A DNA stretch of 60,216 nucleotides from Pseudomonadota bacterium. GTDB taxonomy: Bacteria > Pseudomonadota > Gammaproteobacteria > Burkholderiales > Burkholderiaceae_C. The notes beneath the pieces are model-generated. The model was not told the DNA's origin. It ran no database searches and was given only the letters and a program-made list of their open reading frames with translations. Below, piece after piece: positions 1-7,395 of the stretch. The first letter of the stretch is position 1, and every line of letters starts with the position of its first letter. The position numbers and the translations under genes were made by a program. The DNA lies in contig JAKOYD010000097.1 of NCBI GenBank assembly GCA_029780695.1, positions 1 through 60,216 on the forward strand. The letters run 5' to 3'.

Positions 1-1
1 G

Positions 2-181
2 CTCGCTTACGCGGCGATCGAACTGCCCGCGCGAGATGGGCTGGATGAGTTGGTGAATCCGGCTTATGCTGAACACGTTGCGCTTTCTTGGCGGAAATTG
101 AGTTGGCGCTCGGGGTATAGCCCCTTACGCCAAGCAGCGCAACAACTTAGCTGCAGGCAGCAAAAATTCCCCGGACAGTAG
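2..181 (+). CDS. Possible 3' end of a gene cut by the window edge
   Basis: An open frame runs in from the left edge and ends at a TAG at 179-181. It gives about 59 residues rich in Ala, Leu, Arg and Gln, including the stretch LDELVNPAYAEHVALSWRKL. No domain was recognised. The composition is less extreme than that of the neighbouring gsp genes. It could equally be chance open frame, since the upstream part is not visible. No function is proposed. Confidence 0.25.
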   Translation, partial: LAYAAIELPARDGLDELVNPAYAEHVALSWRKLSWRSGYSPLRQAAQQLSCRQQKFPGQ

Positions 182-184
182 TGC

Positions 185-260
185 GCGCAGGCGGGAATCC
201 ATGCATCCACCGCCAGCCGCACCATCGGAGCGAAGCGCCTCTGGATTCCCCCGCCTGCGC
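185..260. repeat. Inverted repeat, GCGCAGGCGGGAATCCA type
   Basis: The left arm GCGCAGGCGGGAATCCA (185-201) pairs with the right arm at 242-260, which differs only by two extra Gs in the G run. A similar element is at 41999-42090. Such GGAATCC/GGATTCC arms followed by GGGAATGACG are typical of dispersed intergenic repeats in this bacterial group, as I recall. Confidence 0.7.
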
Positions 261-398
261 GGGAATGACGATGGAAGGGATGGTTCAGGCGCGCGGCTTC
301 TGACCTACAAAACGCCCCGGGCCGCGGCCGTTACCCGGTCACGCCGTGACGCCGTGACGCCGCGTCCCCACTCATACGAAAGTGCGTTCAAAACCATA

Positions 399-446
399 AG
401 AACCGTTCGGGCTGAGCTTGTCAGAACCGTTCGGGCTGAGCTTGTC
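399..446 (+). repeat. 24-bp tandem duplication
   Basis: Two exact, directly adjacent copies of a 24-bp unit starting AGAACCGTTCGGGCTGAG occupy 399-422 and 423-446. The second copy continues into an inverted repeat with CTTCGACAAGC at 469-479, so the unit looks like a duplicated arm of a dispersed hairpin element. Confidence 0.85.
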
Positions 447-544
447 GAAGCCGCAGACGGCGCAGGCACTTCGACAAGCCCGTCATGAGCGACGTCGAAT
501 GACTCAGTGCGAACGGCTTCTCAATATTCGAACGCCAATGGGCA

Positions 545-1186
545 TCAATCATTCCGCGCCGCGCTCGGCGGCGGCACGAAGGCCTGGGGCTGCGGCGTGA
601 CGGCCGGCATGCCGGACTGCAGGGGCTGCGGCGTCACCGGCAGCGTCGGCGGCACCTGGGGCAGCGCGGCGCCCGGTACGGCTTGGCCCGGCATCGGCGG
701 GCGCGGGGGTGCGACGGCGTCACCCGCGCTTGACCGCGCCGCCAGCGCTGGCATCTCCAGCCGCAATTCGCGCCCGTCGGCCGCCAGCACCGCGGCGTGC
801 GGCGACAGCGCGCGCAGCCGCCAGCCGCCGTCCACGCCTTCCAGCGCAGCGCCCACGCGCAGCGGGCGGGCCGGTTTGCCATCGACGGCGATCAGCGCCG
901 CCCCGCGGCCCTGGTAGGTGACGATGCCGCGCAACGCCAGCCGGCCGGCCAGATCGGGAGCCGGCGCGGCCGCGGCCGGTGCCGACGCGCTGGCGCCCAG
1001 CGCGCGCGCCACCTGGGCGCTGTCCACGGCGGCCACGGCCGGCCCGGCGCCCACCACCGGCGCACGCACCGGCGCCGACAGCTGGCCCACGCGCAGCCAC
1101 CACCACAGCGCGCTGCCGGCCACCAGCGCCCACAGCGCCAGCGTCAGCAGCCCGGCCGTCAGGCGGGGCGGCAGCGGGCTTCGCAT
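545..1186 (-). CDS. gspC: Type II secretion protein GspC-like
   Basis: GspC is the inner-membrane protein that links the pseudopilus platform to the outer-membrane secretin. The protein has a single membrane segment near the N terminus (LTLALWALVAGSALWWWLRVG). It then has a homology region containing LRGIVTYQGRGAALIAVDGK and ending in a Pro-rich tail, with no PDZ domain or coiled coil. The start chosen is the ATG at 1186; the frame stays open to an ATG at 1240, and neither has a strong ribosome site. It is read leftward, divergent from gspG, whereas many gsp clusters begin with gspC in the same direction. The call rests on topology, the homology region and neighbours. Confidence 0.8.
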   Translation of the reverse strand: MRSPLPPRLTAGLLTLALWALVAGSALWWWLRVGQLSAPVRAPVVGAGPAVAAVDSAQVARALGASASAPAAAAPAPDLAGRLALRGIVTYQGRGAALIAVDGKPARPLRVGAALEGVDGGWRLRALSPHAAVLAADGRELRLEMPALAARSSAGDAVAPPRPPMPGQAVPGAALPQVPPTLPVTPQPLQSGMPAVTPQPQAFVPPPSAARND

Positions 1187-1221
1187 GGCCGAAGGGGCGC
1201 GCGGCGCGGCGCGGTGCAAGT

Positions 1222-1241
1222 CATGGCGGACGATTATCATT
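1222..1241. promoter_or_regulatory. Fur-box-like sequence between gspC and gspG
   Basis: The 84 bp between the divergent gspC and gspG starts contain GATTATCATT (1232-1241), whose complement AATGATAATC equals ten consecutive bases of the classical Fur consensus. TTGATG at about 1240-1245, 17 bp and TGTATT form a possible gspG promoter. Iron control of secretion is inference; a ten-base match may be chance. Confidence 0.3.
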
Positions 1242-1270
1242 GATGCGACATTGCTTCCAGGCTGTATTCC

Positions 1271-1711
1271 ATGACCGCATTGCGCCCCCTCGCCACCCGC
1301 CTGCGCCGCGCCGCCGGCTTTACCCTGATCGAGCTGATGGTGGTGCTGGTCATCATCGGCGTGCTGGCGGCGCTGATCGTGCCCAACGTGCTCGACCGCA
1401 CCGACGACGCCCGCGCCACCGCCGCCCGCACCGACGTCAACAACATCATGCAGGCGCTCAAGCTCTACAAGCTGGACAACCAGCGCTTTCCGAGCGCCGA
1501 ACAGGGCCTGCAGGCGCTGGTGCAGCGCCCCACCGCCCCGCCCGTGCCCACCAACTGGAAGCCCTACCTCGAAAAGCTGCCCAACGATCCCTGGGGCCGG
1601 CCCTACCAGTACCTGAACCCGGGCGTCAAGGGCGAGGTGGACGTGATGAGCTTCGGCGCCGACGGCGCCAGCGGCGGCGAGGGCAAGAACGCGGACGTCG
1701 GCTCCTGGTAG
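1271..1711 (+). CDS. gspG: Type II secretion major pseudopilin GspG
   Basis: Major subunit of the periplasmic pseudopilus that pushes substrates through the secretin. The leader ends RRAAG|FTLIELMVVLVIIGVL, the prepilin-peptidase site with Glu at mature position 5. This is followed by a long hydrophobic helix and the family's C-terminal signatures (FPSAEQGLQALV, LPNDPWGRPYQYLNPG, DVMSFGADG). At 146 residues it is a normal length. It opens the rightward gsp series. A copy of the stop-abutting repeat begins about a dozen bases after its stop, and the next gene starts unusually far away. Confidence 0.97.
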   Translation: MTALRPLATRLRRAAGFTLIELMVVLVIIGVLAALIVPNVLDRTDDARATAARTDVNNIMQALKLYKLDNQRFPSAEQGLQALVQRPTAPPVPTNWKPYLEKLPNDPWGRPYQYLNPGVKGEVDVMSFGADGASGGEGKNADVGSW

Positions 1712-1723
1712 TAGATGTTCCCC

Positions 1724-1850
1724 CCTGAGTCGCCTCCGGCGCCATCCCCCCAGGGGGACAACGCCAGTCGCCGGCGCAGGTCCGGCGACGGCGTTCTGGC
1801 GTGGCCTGCTCCGCGGCCATTGGGGGCGGCCTGCTGCGCGGCCGCGCTGA
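1724..1850 (+). repeat. Stop-abutting hairpin repeat, copy 1 (after gspG)
   Basis: It begins CCCCTGAGTCGCCTCCGGCG just after the gspG stop. It contains the hairpin arms CCCCC/GGGGG, GCCGG/CCGGC and GGCC/GGCC (GGCCTGCTCCGCGGCC), and ends with GGCCTGCTGCGCGGCCG. It is nearly identical to copies at 2383 and 3306 and has the same direction as gspG. Confidence 0.9.
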
Positions 1851-1889
1851 TTGGGAAGGGGGGTGTCGGTTGGTGGCGAAAGATACTGC

Positions 1890-1950
1890 TTTTTTGATAG
1901 CTGCTCGCGCTTATCCCTCCAGCGCTCCAGGCCATTTTTGCTTGAAGAAC
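1890..1950 (+). repeat. TTTTGATAGCT mini-repeat, copy ahead of gspH
   Basis: The unit reads TTTTTTGATAGCTGCTCGCG, then CTTATCCCTCCAGCGCTCCA, then GGCCATTTTTGCTTGAAG. Its last bases provide the proposed TTG start of gspH. Related copies are at 2718, 3449, 38349 and, reversed, at 16082 and 59111. Confidence 0.8.
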
Positions 1951-2364
1951 CGGCGCGGTTTCACCCTGCTGGAGTTGATGGTGGTGATTGCCGTCATCGC
2001 CATCGGCACGGCCGTGGCCAGCCTGGCGCTGCGCGACAGCGGGGCGAGCGCCCTGGCGCGCGAGGCCGACCGGCTGGCGGCGCTGCTGGAATCGGCGCGG
2101 GCGCAGTCGCGGGCGGCCGGCGTGCCGATCACCTGGCGCGCCACCGCCACCGGCTTTGCGTGGGACGGCCTGCCGCCCGGCGGCCCGCCGCTGCCCACGC
2201 ACTGGCTGGACACCCGCACGCGCACCGTGGGCAACGCCGCGCTGCGGCTGGGGCCTGACCCCATCATCGACGCGCAGGCGGTGGTGCTGCTGGGCGCGGC
2301 GGGCGACGGCGCGGCCACGCTGGAGGTCGTGAGCGATGGGCTGCGGCCTTTTGAAGTCAGATGA
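1942..2364 (+). CDS. gspH: Type II secretion minor pseudopilin GspH
   Basis: Minor pseudopilin, part of the pseudopilus tip complex. The sequence KNRRG|FTLLELMVVIAVIAIG is a prepilin cleavage site plus hydrophobic helix. The rest (about 140 residues in all) fits GspH, including a Leu-rich ALLESARAQSRAAGVPITW stretch. No ATG lies at a sensible distance before the cleavage site. The nearest start is a TTG at 1942, giving a six-residue leader; an ATG at 1801 would add 47 residues translated from repeat DNA. The start is supplied by the end of a mini-repeat, so translation efficiency is uncertain. Confidence 0.88.
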   Translation: MKNRRGFTLLELMVVIAVIAIGTAVASLALRDSGASALAREADRLAALLESARAQSRAAGVPITWRATATGFAWDGLPPGGPPLPTHWLDTRTRTVGNAALRLGPDPIIDAQAVVLLGAAGDGAATLEVVSDGLRPFEVR

Positions 2365-2382
2365 CATCCCCCTGAGATGACA

Positions 2383-2512
2383 TCCCCCCTGAGTCGCCTG
2401 CGGCGCCATCCCCCCAGGGGGACAACGCTAGGCGCCGGCGCAGGTCCGGCGACGGCGTTCTGGCGTGGCCTGCTCCGCGGCCTTTGGGGGCGGCCTGCTG
2501 CGCGGCCGCCGG
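2383..2512 (+). repeat. Stop-abutting hairpin repeat, copy 2 (after gspH)
   Basis: The gspH stop is followed by a short broken copy (CATCCCCCTGAGA) and then a full copy starting CCCCTGAGTCGCCTGCGGCG, nearly identical to copy 1. It has the same orientation as gspH. Confidence 0.9.
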
Positions 2513-2564
2513 TGGGCGCGAAGGGTTCGGTCATGGCTGTCTGCAAAAACCATCCGACGTTTCT

Positions 2565-2672
2565 TCCTCCCTCCCCCGTTGGGGGAGGGTTGGGGTGGGG
2601 GCCCGCCACGGGGGATTTCTCGAAGATGGTCAGCCCCTATCCCAGCCTTCCCCCAGCGGGGGCAGGAGCCCA
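2565..2672. repeat. C-run/G-run hairpin element in gspH-gspI spacer
   Basis: Two hairpins, CCCTCCCCCGTTGGGGGAGGG (about 2569-2589) and CTTCCCCCAGCGGGGGCAGG (about 2647-2666), are separated by a G-rich linker. Together they fill the spacer between the hairpin repeat and the mini-repeat. No gene is present here. Confidence 0.65.
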
Positions 2673-2717
2673 CCGCCCAAGCGAGCGTCGGTCATGGCGT
2701 GGCATCGACTGCAATCC

Positions 2718-2772
2718 TGTTTTGATAGCGTTCCGCGCTTGTCCATTGCGGGCTGACGGGGCATCAGGCGCT
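2718..2772 (+). repeat. TTTTGATAGCT mini-repeat, diverged copy ahead of gspI
   Basis: TGTTTTGATAGCGTTCCGCG followed by CTTGTCCATTGCGGGC matches the first half of the mini-repeat; the second half has decayed. It overlaps the proposed TTG start of gspI. Confidence 0.6.
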
Positions 2773-3126
2773 CATCGAGCACGCGGCTTCACGCTGGTCG
2801 AGGTGCTGGTGGCGCTGGCCATCACGGCGATTGCGCTGACGGCGGGGTTGAAGGCCACGTCGGCGCTGACGGACAACGCGGGGCGGCAGGCCACGGTGCT
2901 GCTGGCGCAGATTTGCGCCGAGAACCGGCTGACCGAGTTGCGGCTGGCGCGCCAGTTGCCGGGCGTGGGCGACAGCGTGGTCGAATGCCCGCAGGCGGGG
3001 CGGCAGTTTCAGGTGGCGCAGATCGTGCGGCCCACGCCCAACCCCAACTTCCGGCGCGTCGAGGCGGCGGTCAGCGAGGGGGGCGTGCCGGTGTTGCAGC
3101 TTTCTACGATTGTGGGGAGGAATTGA
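2746..3126 (+). CDS. gspI: Type II secretion minor pseudopilin GspI
   Basis: Minor pseudopilin that seeds the tip of the pseudopilus with GspJ and GspK. HRARG|FTLVEVLVALAITAIAL is the cleavage site and helix. Downstream, AENRLTELRLARQLPGVGD and VECPQAGRQFQVAQIVRPT are typical of GspI. The start is uncertain: the frame is open upstream through repeat DNA, and the TTG at 2746 gives a leader of about 15 residues. No ATG is close. As proposed it is 126 residues, a normal length. Confidence 0.85.
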   Translation: MRADGASGAHRARGFTLVEVLVALAITAIALTAGLKATSALTDNAGRQATVLLAQICAENRLTELRLARQLPGVGDSVVECPQAGRQFQVAQIVRPTPNPNFRRVEAAVSEGGVPVLQLSTIVGRN

Positions 3127-3137
3127 GGCCCCCCCTG

Positions 3138-3301
3138 GGAACCTGCTCGAAGCCCCGCCGCGGACGGCTGGGCGCGGACTTGGGCGGGCTGCGGCGTTGC
3201 GATTCTTGCCAATGGCACGAGCCATTGGCGGCGAATCGCGCCTGGCATCCCATCCCAAGCCGCATCCCATCCGCCTCGCGCCGGGGCTTCGAGCAGGTTC
3301 C
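3138..3301. repeat. Long inverted repeat between gspI and gspJ
   Basis: A perfect 20-bp inverted repeat, GGAACCTGCTCGAAGCCCCG at 3138-3157 and its exact complement at 3282-3301, encloses a shorter inner inverted repeat (about 3200-3217 against 3221-3238, around GCCAATGGC/GCCATTGGC). It looks like a small non-autonomous element or a cruciform. No gene lies inside. Confidence 0.9.
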
Positions 3302-3305
3302 AGAT

Positions 3306-3425
3306 CGCCTTCGGCGCCATCCCCCCAGGGGGACAACGCCAGTCGCCGGCGCAGGTCCGGCGACGGCGTTCGCGCGTGGCCTGCTCCGCGGCCGTTTGGG
3401 GCGGCCTGCTGCGCGGCCGCGATGG
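3306..3425 (+). repeat. Stop-abutting hairpin repeat, copy 3 (gspI-gspJ spacer)
   Basis: CGCCTTCGGCGCCATCCCCC onward is almost identical to copies 1 and 2. It is the exception in position: the long inverted repeat at 3138-3301 sits between it and the gspI stop, which suggests later insertion of that element at the repeat's 5' edge. Confidence 0.88.
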
Positions 3426-3448
3426 GGGGTGGCGGGTGGCGAAACTAC

Positions 3449-3510
3449 GGTTTTGATAGCTGAGTGCGCCGATTTGGAAAGCGCTGAGGCCGTATTTAGC
3501 TTGAAAAAAT
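3449..3510 (+). repeat. TTTTGATAGCT mini-repeat, copy ahead of gspJ
   Basis: GGTTTTGATAGCTGAGTGCG begins the unit, which continues with GGAAAGCGCTGAGGCC and ends TTTAGCTTGAAAAA. The final TTGAAA provides the proposed TTG start of gspJ, just as in gspH. Confidence 0.78.
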
Positions 3511-4199
3511 CGCGCGGCTTTACCTTGATCGAAGTGCTGGTCGCGCTGACGATCATGGCGGTGATCGCGGTGCTGAGCTGGCGCGGGATCGACGGGATGT
3601 TGCGGGCGCAGGACGCGACGCGGCGGTACACGGACGAGGTGTTGGCGACGCAGGCGGGGCTGGCGCAGTGGCGCACCGATCTGGACGCGATGATGACGTG
3701 GCCGGCCGCTGCCGCCGATTCGCCGACCGCACAGCCGCCGCCCGCGCTGCAGCGCAGCCTGGCGTGGGACGGGCACACGCTGCGCATCACCCGCACCGCC
3801 GCGGGCGATGCGGCGGCGGGGCTGCGCGTGGTGGCGTGGACGCGCCGCAGCACCGGCGGGCAGTGGCAGCGCTGGCAGTCGGCGCCGGTGCTGTCGCAGG
3901 CGGCGTGGGCCAGCGCCTGGGACGCGGCCGCGGCGTGGGGCCAGGGCGGCGACGCCGCCACCGGCGCACTGCCGGGCGGCGCGCAGGCGGTCACCGTGGC
4001 CGCCGCGCTGGACTGGCAACTGCACTACTTCCGCCAGAACGCCTGGACCCACCCGCTGTCCAGCGGCGCGCCGTCGGGCGCCGACACGCGCGTGCTGCCG
4101 GACGGCGTGCGCCTGTTCCTCACCCTGGCGCCCGGCCAGCCGCTGGCCGGGCCGCTGGTGATCGACTGGGTGCGGCCCGACTTCGTGGGGGGCTCGTGA
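3501..4199 (+). CDS. gspJ: Type II secretion minor pseudopilin GspJ
   Basis: Minor pseudopilin of the tip complex. LKKSRG|FTLIEVLVALTIMAVIAVL is the prepilin site and helix, followed by SWRGIDGMLRAQDATRRYTD, typical of GspJ. At about 232 residues it is a normal length. The TTG at 3501 is the nearest start; another TTG 45 bp upstream would add 15 residues. No ATG is available nearby. Its stop overlaps the gspK ATG by one base, so J and K are coupled, in contrast to the long repeat-filled spacers before it. Confidence 0.9.
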   Translation: MKKSRGFTLIEVLVALTIMAVIAVLSWRGIDGMLRAQDATRRYTDEVLATQAGLAQWRTDLDAMMTWPAAAADSPTAQPPPALQRSLAWDGHTLRITRTAAGDAAAGLRVVAWTRRSTGGQWQRWQSAPVLSQAAWASAWDAAAAWGQGGDAATGALPGGAQAVTVAAALDWQLHYFRQNAWTHPLSSGAPSGADTRVLPDGVRLFLTLAPGQPLAGPLVIDWVRPDFVGGS

Positions 4200-5203
4200 T
4201 GCCGCGCCGCCCGCCTGTCCGCACCCGCCAGACCGCGCACCGCCAGACCGGCGCGGCGCTGCTAGCGGCGATGCTCACCGTGGTGCTGGTCGCCACGCTG
4301 GCGGCCGGCGCGCTGTGGCGCCAGTGGCGCGGGGTCGAGGTGGAGGCCGCCGAGCGCACGCGCGGGCAGTCGGCCTGGCTGCTGTCGGGCGCGCTGGACT
4401 GGAGCCGGCTGATTCTGGCGGGCGACCTGCGCGAATCGGGCGCGGTCGACCACCTGGGCGAGCCGTGGGCGGTGCCGCTGGCCGAGGCGCGGCTGTCCAC
4501 CTTTCTGGCGGCGGGCGAGGCCAGCGCCGGCGACATCGAGCGCGACGCCTTCCTGTCGGGACAGATCGTCGACCTGCAGTCGCGCCTGAACGCCATGAAC
4601 CTGACGCTGACCGACCCCGACGCGCGCATGAAGGCGCTGCTGCGGTTTCAGCGCCTGTTTGAACTGCTGGGCCTGCCGTCGGCCGAGCTGGGCGCGCTGC
4701 AGCGCAACCTGGCGCGCGCCCAGGCCGCCATGACCGCCAGCGCCAGCGAGGGCGGCGACGCGCCGCTGCTGCCGCGCCGCTTCGACCAGCTGGTGTGGGT
4801 GGGCGTGTCGCCCGCCACGCTGGCGGCGCTGCGGCCTTACGTCACCGTGCTGCCCTTGCAGGGGCAGGCGCCGACGCTGGTCAACGTCAACACCGCCAGC
4901 GCGCAGGTCATCTACGCGGCGGTGCCGGGGCTGGACCTGGCGGCCGCGCAGCGCCTGGTGGGCGAGCGCGACCGCGCCTACCTGCGCAACGCCGCCAGCG
5001 CCATCGCCCAGGTCGCCACGGGCGAGGCCGACGCCAGCTGGACCGCCGTCGGCAGCCGCTTCTTCGAGGTGCGCGGCCGGCTGCGGCTGGACCAGCTGGC
5101 GGTGGAAGAAGTGTCGGTGGTGCAGCGCGACCCCTCCACGCGCCGCGTGACCACGCTGTGGCGCGAGCGCACGGCGATTCGCACGCCCGCCGGGGGCTCG
5201 TAG
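4199..5203 (+). CDS. gspK: Type II secretion minor pseudopilin GspK
   Basis: Large minor pseudopilin at the very tip of the pseudopilus; the family lacks the Glu5 of other pseudopilins. The 334-residue protein begins with a basic leader, then QTGAALLAAMLTVVLVATLA. Later it has the family segments SQGALDWSR-like (LLSGALDWSRLILAGDL) and NVNTASAQVIYAAVPGL, the helix-hairpin-helix-like part of GspK. The start overlaps the gspJ stop. It is the last gsp gene before the kdp locus; in a compact operon gspL would follow directly. Confidence 0.93.
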   Translation: MPRRPPVRTRQTAHRQTGAALLAAMLTVVLVATLAAGALWRQWRGVEVEAAERTRGQSAWLLSGALDWSRLILAGDLRESGAVDHLGEPWAVPLAEARLSTFLAAGEASAGDIERDAFLSGQIVDLQSRLNAMNLTLTDPDARMKALLRFQRLFELLGLPSAELGALQRNLARAQAAMTASASEGGDAPLLPRRFDQLVWVGVSPATLAALRPYVTVLPLQGQAPTLVNVNTASAQVIYAAVPGLDLAAAQRLVGERDRAYLRNAASAIAQVATGEADASWTAVGSRFFEVRGRLRLDQLAVEEVSVVQRDPSTRRVTTLWRERTAIRTPAGGS

Positions 5204-5327
5204 CTAGGGCGCTTTCGACCCATATCTGCCGGTAGTGTGGCTCGAAGGAATGACCGCCAAGGAACGCATTTCGGACTCTCCGGCATCGCCAGCCGGCTGA
5301 GCCGGTGCGGAATACAAGAGCTGCGGA
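5204..5327. other. Non-coding junction between gspK and the kdp promoter
   Basis: Within it GCTTTCGACCCATATCTGCC and GAATGACCGC look like remnants of dispersed GCTTTCGACCC-type repeats. A GC-rich palindromic segment, AGCCGGCT, follows at about 5291-5298. No gene was seen. This is the left junction of the kdp locus. Confidence 0.4.
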
Positions 5328-5403
5328 ATTCTTGATGCATTCTTGATACGCCAAGCCCCAATCTTGGCGGCGCCTTGATGGCGCGCTGCCTAGCATTTCC
5401 TAT
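5328..5403 (+). promoter_or_regulatory. Candidate kdp promoter and KdpE-binding direct repeat
   Basis: ATTCTTGAT occurs twice, at 5328-5336 and 5339-5347, one helical turn (11 bp) apart. This is the arrangement OmpR-family regulators such as KdpE usually bind. Downstream, TTGATG (5375-5380), a 17-bp spacer and TCCTAT (5398-5403) form a plausible promoter ahead of kdpF. A small hairpin, GGCGAC/GTCGCC, lies in the leader at about 5416-5432. The assignments are inference from position and pattern. Confidence 0.45.
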
Positions 5404-5469
5404 CGCATGAACAAGGGCGACGAAGCGTCGCCATACCGGGATTTCGGGTTCATTCGCAAAAGGAACGCC

Positions 5470-5568
5470 ATGACTTCGCTCACCCTCATCTACTGGCTGG
5501 CCGGCGCAGGCGCGCTGGGGCTGTTCGTCTACTTGGGCTACGCCTTGCTGCGGCCCGAGCAGTTCTAA
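5470..5568 (+). CDS. kdpF: KdpF, small subunit of the K+-transporting ATPase
   Basis: A 32-residue single-span membrane peptide, with LIYWLAGAGALGLFVYLGYA in the middle and the typical KdpF ending LLRPEQF. KdpF stabilises the KdpABC complex. The ATG at 5470 has AAAGGAAC upstream as ribosome site. An in-frame ATG at 5407 lies only three bases after the proposed -10 box and is unlikely. It is the first gene of the kdp locus. Confidence 0.9.
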   Translation: MTSLTLIYWLAGAGALGLFVYLGYALLRPEQF

Positions 5569-5580
5569 AGCGGGGCCGCC

Positions 5581-5664
5581 ATGCAAGACCTGATCTTTGT
5601 CGGCGTGTCCGTAGCCTTCTTTGCTGCCGTGGCCTGGATGGTGCTGGCGCTTCGGCGTTTGTAA
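5581..5664 (+). CDS. 27-residue membrane microprotein between kdpF and kdpA
   Basis: This short ORF starts at ATG 5581 and stops at TAA 5662-5664, nine bases before kdpA. It encodes one hydrophobic helix (FVGVSVAFFAAVAWMVLALR) with an acidic residue near the N terminus and two arginines at the C-terminal end. It does not match KdpF (no LLRPE ending). Tight spacing on both sides suggests it is translated. It may be an extra small subunit of the Kdp complex; the role is unknown. Confidence 0.55.
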   Translation: MQDLIFVGVSVAFFAAVAWMVLALRRL

Positions 5665-5673
5665 GGAGCCGCC

Positions 5674-7380
5674 ATGGGACTCAACCTGTTTGAATTTGCC
5701 TTGGTGCTGGCCGTGATGACCGGCCTGGCGTTGCTAATGGGCCGCTGGTTGGCGCGCGCTTTCGATGACCCACATCATTGGGCGGCGGAGCGCCTGAGCT
5801 ACCGCGCGCTTGGCGTCAATCCATCGGAGCGCATGGGCTGGCCGCGCTACGGGCTGGCGCTGCTGCTGTCCAACGCAGCGATGATGGGGCTGGGCTACCT
5901 ACTGCTGCGCTTGCAGGGCGTGCTGCCGTTGAACGGGCTGGGCAATGCTGCGCAGCCGCCCGACTTGGCGTTCAACACGGCGGCCTCCTTCATCACCAAC
6001 ACCAACTGGCAGGCGTACGCGGGCGAAGCCAGTCTGTCCAACGCGACGCAGATGGTGGCGATCACCTTCCTGATGTTTGCCGGCGCGACGGCGGGCGTGG
6101 CGGCGGCGGGCGGCTTCATCCGTGCGTTGGGGCGTGCCAGCAGCGCAGACATCGGCAACTACTGGGTCGATTTCATGCGCGTGCTGTGGCGCGTGATGCT
6201 GCCGCTGTGCTTTGTGCTGGCGCTGGTGTATGTGTGGCAGGGCATGCCGCAGACGCTGGCCTCGCAAGCCACGGTGACCACGGTGGAAGGCGCGCGCCAG
6301 CAAATCATCCTGGGGCCAGTCGCGAGCTTCGAGACCATCAAGCACATCGGCACCAATGGTGGCGGCTTTTTCAGCATGAACGCGGCCCACCCGTTCGAAA
6401 ACCCGACGCCGCTCACAAACCTGTTGCACATCTTGTCGATGCTCTTGATTCCGTCGGCGCTTACCGTCGCCTTCGGCACGATGCTCGCAAACAAAAGGCA
6501 AGGCTGGGTGTTCTTCGGCGCTTTTGTGGTGATGTTCATCGGCTTTTTGGCGATGGTCTATGGCGCCGAGCAGACCGGAAACCCGCTGCTCAGCAAGGCG
6601 GGTGCTGACCAGACGCTCACCGCCACGCAGCCCGGCGGCAACATGGAAGGCAAGGAGATGCGCTTTGGCATCGCCGACAGTGCCTTGTTCGTGGCCGTGA
6701 CCACGGCCGCCACCACGGGCTCGGTCAACACCATGCACGACTCGCTCACGCCGCTGGGCGGTGCCGTGCCGCTGGCGCAGATGATGCTCAACTGCGTGTT
6801 CGGCGGTGACGGCGTGGGCTTCATCAACCTGATGCAATACGCCATCCTCACCGTGTTCCTGGCCGGCATGATGATTGGCCGCACACCGGAGTTTTTGGGC
6901 AAGAAGATCGAGGCGCGTGAGATCAAGCTGGTGATGCTGTCGGTGCTGGCGCATCCGGCGGCCATCCTCGGCTTCACCGCGCTGGCCAGTATGTGGCCGG
7001 ACACGCCCGCGAGCCTGGCCAACCACGGCCCGCACGGCTTTTCAGAAGTGCTGTACGCCTACACCTCGGGCACGGCCAACAACGGCTCGGCTTTTGCGGG
7101 CTTTAACGCCAACACGCCGTTTTTCAACACCACCATCGGTCTGGCGATGCTGGTGGGCCGCTACCTCACGCTCTTGCCCATGCTGGCCGTCGCCGGTTCA
7201 CTGGCGGCCAAGAAGACGGTGCCAGCCGGGCCAGGCACTTTCCCCACAGCCACGCCGCTGTTCATGGGCCTGCTGGTGTTTGTGGTGCTGATCGTCGGCG
7301 GCCTCACTTTTTTGCCCGCGCTGGCGCTTGGCCCCTTGGTCGAGCAGTTGCAGATGCTGGCTGGCAATGTCTATCCGTGA
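5674..7380 (+). CDS. kdpA: Potassium-transporting ATPase subunit A (KdpA)
   Basis: Channel-like subunit that selects and passes K+ in the Kdp pump. It is 568 residues with about ten membrane spans. The four pore loops are visible: [10 protein letters not shown] (about 108), [11 protein letters not shown] (about 226), [11 protein letters not shown] (about 343) and [11 protein letters not shown] (about 467). The start has the good ribosome site AAGGAGCC. The gene after it is kdpC rather than kdpB, which is not the usual order. Confidence 0.98.
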   Translation: MGLNLFEFALVLAVMTGLALLMGRWLARAFDDPHHWAAERLSYRALGVNPSERMGWPRYGLALLLSNAAMMGLGYLLLRLQGVLPLNGLGNAAQPPDLAFNTAASFITNTNWQAYAGEASLSNATQMVAITFLMFAGATAGVAAAGGFIRALGRASSADIGNYWVDFMRVLWRVMLPLCFVLALVYVWQGMPQTLASQATVTTVEGARQQIILGPVASFETIKHIGTNGGGFFSMNAAHPFENPTPLTNLLHILSMLLIPSALTVAFGTMLANKRQGWVFFGAFVVMFIGFLAMVYGAEQTGNPLLSKAGADQTLTATQPGGNMEGKEMRFGIADSALFVAVTTAATTGSVNTMHDSLTPLGGAVPLAQMMLNCVFGGDGVGFINLMQYAILTVFLAGMMIGRTPEFLGKKIEAREIKLVMLSVLAHPAAILGFTALASMWPDTPASLANHGPHGFSEVLYAYTSGTANNGSAFAGFNANTPFFNTTIGLAMLVGRYLTLLPMLAVAGSLAAKKTVPAGPGTFPTATPLFMGLLVFVVLIVGGLTFLPALALGPLVEQLQMLAGNVYP

Positions 7381-7395
7381 AGCAGGAGCGCACGC

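Larger units (their letters stand above)
182..544. other. Non-coding stretch with repeats, left of gspC
   Basis: No convincing gene lies here. The region holds a long inverted repeat (185-201 against 242-260), a 24-bp tandem duplication (399-422 and 423-446), and a further hairpin in which GAGCTTGTCGAAG at about 437-449 faces CTTCGACAAGC at about 469-479. The short open frames in it are built from these repeats and are not credible genes. Confidence 0.6.

Noticed and set aside
1187..1240. Longer gspC starting at ATG 1240
   Set aside because: It would add 18 basic residues and run into the proposed gspG promoter. It was not excluded with certainty, but the shorter form fits the family.
5407..5469. 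In-frame upstream ATG for kdpF
   Set aside because: It lies three bases after the proposed -10 box and adds a charged extension not found on KdpF; the ATG at 5470 has a good ribosome site.
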